DNA of 64,000 nt from Pannonibacter sp051860505 (GTDB lineage: Bacteria; Pseudomonadota; Alphaproteobacteria; Rhizobiales; Stappiaceae), in NCBI RefSeq assembly GCF_051860505.1, contig NZ_JBHYDX010000010.1:1-64000 (forward strand), read 5' to 3'. Below are positions 60,995 to 64,000 of the stretch, in pieces. The translations under genes were made by a program, and so were the position numbers. Each line of letters starts with the position of its first letter. Position 1 is the stretch's first letter. The notes below the pieces were generated by a model. The model did no database searches, was not told the origin of the DNA, and worked only from the letters and a program-made list of their open reading frames with translations.

Positions 60995-63028
60995 ATGTCT
61001 TTGCGCAATCGAATCTTCCTGTCAGCGAGTGCAATCTTCCTGATTGGATTCATCATTCTCCTTACCGTCGTATCCATGATGATGCGCAATGCTGCAGAGG
61101 ATGCAGGCCGCAAGCAGGTTGCGGATGTCACGCTCGCGATTGCCACTGAAGTCAGCAAGACCGTTGCGGAAGCCCAACTCACCGCCCGGAGTGCTGCCGA
61201 TGCGCTGGAGGGACTGGTCCAGTCCGGCATTACGGACCGCAATGCCTATGGCGCGGTGATGCAACAGGTGGCTTCGCAGAACAAGCAGTTCGTCGGTGCC
61301 GGCGCGGTTCTCGAACCGGATGTCGGCGGCCTTGATGCGGACAACAAGGGCACCGGGTTCAATGACCCGAATGGCCGCTTCATTCCCTATTTCTATCAAA
61401 AGGGCAGCAGCGTCGCCTTTGATCCGCTGATGTTTGGCGGCGATAGCGGTTCCGAGGAATGGTACGACAAGCCGAAACAGCTGAAGCGCGATACGGTCAC
61501 CGAGCCCTATCTTTATCCGGTGGATGGCGTTGACGTGCTGATGGCCACCGCCGCCTCCCCAATCCTTGATGCCAGCGGCAAGGCCGTCGGCGGAACAACA
61601 GTCGATGTGTCGCTCAGCCTGCTGCAGAAACAGATTGCAGCCACGGATCCTTACGAGACCGGCTACCTCGGCCTGCTCAGCGGCAATGGCATCTGGGTTT
61701 CGCACCCGGACTCAAGCCTCTTGGGCAAGACCGCAGATGCTTCGCTCGTGAACCAGCTGAAGGCAGTCACGGGCGACCTCAGCCTCTCGACCAACAATGG
61801 CGTGGTTGAAGCCATGCGCCCTGTGCAACTCGTCAACACGGACCAGAAGTGGTTCGTCGTCTTGACCGTTGACGAAGGCGAGCTGACCGCCGTTGCCGAC
61901 CGCACCCGCAACATTGCCATGTTGATCGCGGCCGCCATTGTCGCCCTTGGTACCGGCCTGATGTGGTTCCTCGGCAACACCATTGCCGGACCGATCCTGC
62001 AGTTGACCGGCCGGATGCGCCAGCTTGCCGCCGGCGATGTCACCAGCGCCGTGACCCATACCGAACGCAAGGATGAGATCGGCCAGATGGCCGGCGCCCT
62101 CGGCGTGTTTGTCGAAAACGCAATCGAACGCCAGAAACTGCAGGGCGAGAGCGAGCAGGCGCAGTTGGCCCGTCTGGAGCGGCAGAAGACCATCGAAACG
62201 ATGATCTCAACCTTCGAGGCCGATGTGCAGCAGGCGCTGAGCCAGGTTGCCGGCAACACCGAGCGCATGGAACGCACCGCCGGATCGCTCAATGCCATCG
62301 CCCAGGCAACTTCCGGCAAGGTGTCCTCGGTCGCCTCGTCCTCCGAGACGACGCAGATCAGCGTGCAAACCGTTGCATCAGCCGCCGAGGAACTGTCGGC
62401 GTCCATCGCCGAAATCAGCCGCCAGGTCGACCAGACCAAGGGCGTCGTCAGCGTCGCCACCCGGGCAGCTGCAACCTCGAACGAGCGCGTTGGCAGCCTC
62501 GACACGGCCGCGCAGAAGATCGGCGAAGTGGTGAGCCTCATTCAGGCCATTGCCGAGCAGACCAATCTTCTGGCCCTCAACGCGACAATCGAAGCCGCCC
62601 GCGCCGGTGAAGCCGGTCGCGGATTTGCGGTGGTTGCGGCTGAAGTGAAGGAACTGGCCAACCAGACGGCCAAGGCGACGGAGGAAATTTCCAACCAGAT
62701 CGGCGGCATCCAGACCTCAACTCGCGAGGCCGTGACGTCGATCCAGGAAATCGCCTCCACCATGAACGAGGTCAACCAGTTCACCGCGACCATTGCCGAT
62801 GCGATCTCACAGCAGGGCGAAGCGACTCGGGAGATCACCTACAACGTCCAGAAGGCTGCCAGCTGTACCACCGACATGAGCGAAAACGTCGGCAACGTCA
62901 TGCAGTCGGCACAGGAAACCAGCCAGTCGGCCGGCGATGTCCTCTCGGTTTCGCAGGACGTGTCGCGTCAGGCGCATAGTTTGCAGTCCACCATCGCGAC
63001 CTTCCTGTCGCAAGTCCGCGCGGCCTGA
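60995..63028 (+). CDS. Methyl-accepting chemotaxis protein with double-Cache sensor
   Basis: A 677-residue receptor. The first transmembrane helix is at 8-30, and a periplasmic dCache_1-type domain lies at about 35-300 with ligand-pocket-like motifs (FIPYFYQKG, EEWYDKPKQ, EPYLYPVDG). The second helix is near 305-330. HAMP and a signalling domain follow, with tip AIAEQTNLLALNATIEAARAGEAGRGFAVV. dCache sensors commonly bind amino acids or small organic acids. ATG 60995 has a GGAG site; the frame 24 codons longer lacks one. A terminator follows at 63052. Confidence 0.94.
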   Translation: MSLRNRIFLSASAIFLIGFIILLTVVSMMMRNAAEDAGRKQVADVTLAIATEVSKTVAEAQLTARSAADALEGLVQSGITDRNAYGAVMQQVASQNKQFVGAGAVLEPDVGGLDADNKGTGFNDPNGRFIPYFYQKGSSVAFDPLMFGGDSGSEEWYDKPKQLKRDTVTEPYLYPVDGVDVLMATAASPILDASGKAVGGTTVDVSLSLLQKQIAATDPYETGYLGLLSGNGIWVSHPDSSLLGKTADASLVNQLKAVTGDLSLSTNNGVVEAMRPVQLVNTDQKWFVVLTVDEGELTAVADRTRNIAMLIAAAIVALGTGLMWFLGNTIAGPILQLTGRMRQLAAGDVTSAVTHTERKDEIGQMAGALGVFVENAIERQKLQGESEQAQLARLERQKTIETMISTFEADVQQALSQVAGNTERMERTAGSLNAIAQATSGKVSSVASSSETTQISVQTVASAAEELSASIAEISRQVDQTKGVVSVATRAAATSNERVGSLDTAAQKIGEVVSLIQAIAEQTNLLALNATIEAARAGEAGRGFAVVAAEVKELANQTAKATEEISNQIGGIQTSTREAVTSIQEIASTMNEVNQFTATIADAISQQGEATREITYNVQKAASCTTDMSENVGNVMQSAQETSQSAGDVLSVSQDVSRQAHSLQSTIATFLSQVRAA

Positions 63029-63051
63029 CATCCGCCCTCAATCGAATGCAG

Positions 63052-63076
63052 AAGGGCGCCCTTGTGGCGCCCTTTT
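63052..63076 (+). terminator. Intrinsic terminator after the dCache chemoreceptor
   Basis: AAGGGCGCC-CTTGT-GGCGCCCTT followed by TTCGC. A 9-bp stem 24 bases past the stop. It may act weakly for the convergent gene as well. Confidence 0.85.
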
Positions 63077-63087
63077 CGCATCCCCGG

Positions 63088-64000
63088 TCAGGCAGCGGCC
63101 TCCGCGTCACCCGGTGCCGTCTGCCAGCCAAGATCGCTCAAGGTGACGATCCGGTTGCCGCGCATGTCGGTTGCGCAGACGAGGAAGCCGCGCTCTTCCA
63201 TATGGGCCAGAAGCCAGCGGGCGCGGCCGGGTGAGCGGGTGCCATAGGCCTTGGCGATCTCGGCATTGGGCGGGCACGGCGCCTTGGCAAGCGCGGCCTT
63301 GGCCAGCAGCAGATAGACACCGCGCATGTCTTCCGGCAATTCCGCCGCGATCAGGCCGGCGCGTTCCCAGTCGCCAGTGTCCACCTCCCCTGCATCGACA
63401 CCGGCGCGGGCAACCGAGAGCTTTTCTCGGAAATAGGCGAGGTCCGGAACCCCGCCCGGCACCTTGGCAATGCGGCAACGCACCTGGAAATCCTGGTACA
63501 ATGTCGCAACCGGCAGGAACGCCGCGTCAGGCTCGGCCAGGATCGCGGTCATGATCTCCTCGACGGCCGCTTCCCGCGCAGAAAAATCGACCGGCGGCTC
63601 GTCCGGCTGGGCTGGCGCGCTGTTGCGGGCGGCCTCGCTGCGCCCGGCGGCCGACAACTGGCTGAGGATTTCCGCCGTCGATACAGGCTCCGGCGCACGG
63701 GTCCGGATGCGGATTGCTTCGTCTGCCGTCGGGGTAAAAATGAGATCCTTGGCGTCCTCGGCCGGCTGTTCCGGCAAAGGGGTCAGCTTCGGCCCGCCGC
63801 CGCGCCCCATTGTTTCCACCGGACCGATCTTCACAGGGATCGGACGGCGGGACATGGCTGGCCCAAGCGCTACGAAATGCCCGCGGTCCAGATTGCGGAA
63901 CGCCTCCGCCTGACGCCGCTCCATGCCGAGAAGATCCGCGGCGCGGGCCATGTCAATGTCGAGAAACGTACGCCCCATCAGGAAGTTGGAGGCTTCCGCC
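63088..64000 (-). CDS. C-terminal part of a HerA-like/DUF87 ATP-binding protein (5' end outside the window)
   Basis: About 304 codons of an open frame that continues through the right edge without a start. The first visible part reads AEASNFLMGRTFLDIDMARA then AADLLGMERRQAEAFRNLD and GHFVALGPAMSRRPIPVKIG. That matches the end of the ATPase core in a family of HerA/DUF853-like bacterial ATPases. A proline-rich linker and an alpha-helical C-terminal region (EEIMTAILAEPDAAF, LLAHMEERGFLV) follow. The Walker motifs would be upstream and cannot be seen. DNA translocation or helicase activity is expected from the family only. Confidence 0.65.
   Translation of the reverse strand, partial: AEASNFLMGRTFLDIDMARAADLLGMERRQAEAFRNLDRGHFVALGPAMSRRPIPVKIGPVETMGRGGGPKLTPLPEQPAEDAKDLIFTPTADEAIRIRTRAPEPVSTAEILSQLSAAGRSEAARNSAPAQPDEPPVDFSAREAAVEEIMTAILAEPDAAFLPVATLYQDFQVRCRIAKVPGGVPDLAYFREKLSVARAGVDAGEVDTGDWERAGLIAAELPEDMRGVYLLLAKAALAKAPCPPNAEIAKAYGTRSPGRARWLLAHMEERGFLVCATDMRGNRIVTLSDLGWQTAPGDAEAAA

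Noticed and set aside
1..64000. CRISPR arrays, rRNA genes, prophage or insertion sequences
   Set aside because: No regularly spaced repeats, no rRNA-like segments, no transposase or phage structural genes were found.

Overview
This looks like a chromosomal segment from a GC-rich alphaproteobacterium, most likely Hyphomicrobiales and perhaps the Stappiaceae (Stappia/Pannonibacter-like). That placement is inferred from gene families and layout, not measured. The supporting signs are high GC, a Rhizobium-type L-asparaginase, a eukaryotic-type ornithine decarboxylase with a long structured leader, malate synthase G, a form I aerobic CO dehydrogenase cluster and several chemoreceptors. The right-edge gene runs off the window; the left edge holds only a GC-rich repeat fragment.

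Layout. 0.1-3.0 kb: LOG-family nucleotide hydrolase, asparaginase and a class I aminotransferase on the minus strand. 3.2-6.6 kb: a single-polypeptide MmeI-like (type IIL) restriction-modification enzyme whose recognition region is conspicuously AT-rich. 6.7-9.2 kb: a small exported protein and a membrane class III cyclase. 9.3-11.4 kb: ornithine decarboxylase plus a GNAT acetyltransferase behind a structured 5' leader. 11.5-15.4 kb: a periplasmic EF-hand protein divergent from an OmpR/EnvZ-type two-component pair, then a cupin. 15.5-25.3 kb: a Na+/H+ antiporter with a cyclic-nucleotide-binding domain, a DMT exporter, glcB, a LysR/SDR pair, a soluble cyclase and an unrecognised 43-residue protein with its own terminator. 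25.3-27.4 kb: an XRE regulator and a SulP transporter.

27.6-37.2 kb is a CO-oxidation locus on the minus strand: coxC (MHYT-LytTR sensor-regulator), coxM, coxS, coxL, coxD, coxE, coxF, coxG and a 69-residue ORF. CoxL carries the AYRCSFR active-site loop of true (form I) CO dehydrogenase. Two inverted GC-rich palindromic repeats sit between coxL and coxD; a related copy is at the left window edge.

37.4-45 kb: a frameshifted SDR gene, mnmD divergent from an MnmC-type FAD oxidase (a split MnmC), an unrecognised 495-residue protein, a YbaK-type deacylase, galE, cysQ and two small membrane proteins. 45.4-46.8 kb: a vapBC toxin-antitoxin module between 17-bp direct repeats that duplicate the 3' end of tRNA-Gln, then tRNA-Pro. 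47-63 kb: three chemoreceptors, a secreted VWA protein with four C-terminal repeats, and an aromatic catabolic locus built around homogentisate. That locus has hmgA, a fumarylacetoacetate hydrolase, a secreted protein, an MBL-fold protein, an FAD hydroxylase, a DUF2783 protein and a VOC protein. Its two likely promoters share a palindromic operator-like sequence. The window ends inside a HerA-like ATPase gene.

The most unusual points are the tRNA-anchored vapBC mini-island, the mosaic type IIL R-M gene, the shared homogentisate operator, the ornithine decarboxylase leader, the new 43-residue gene, the unknown 495-residue protein and the repeats inside the cox operon.
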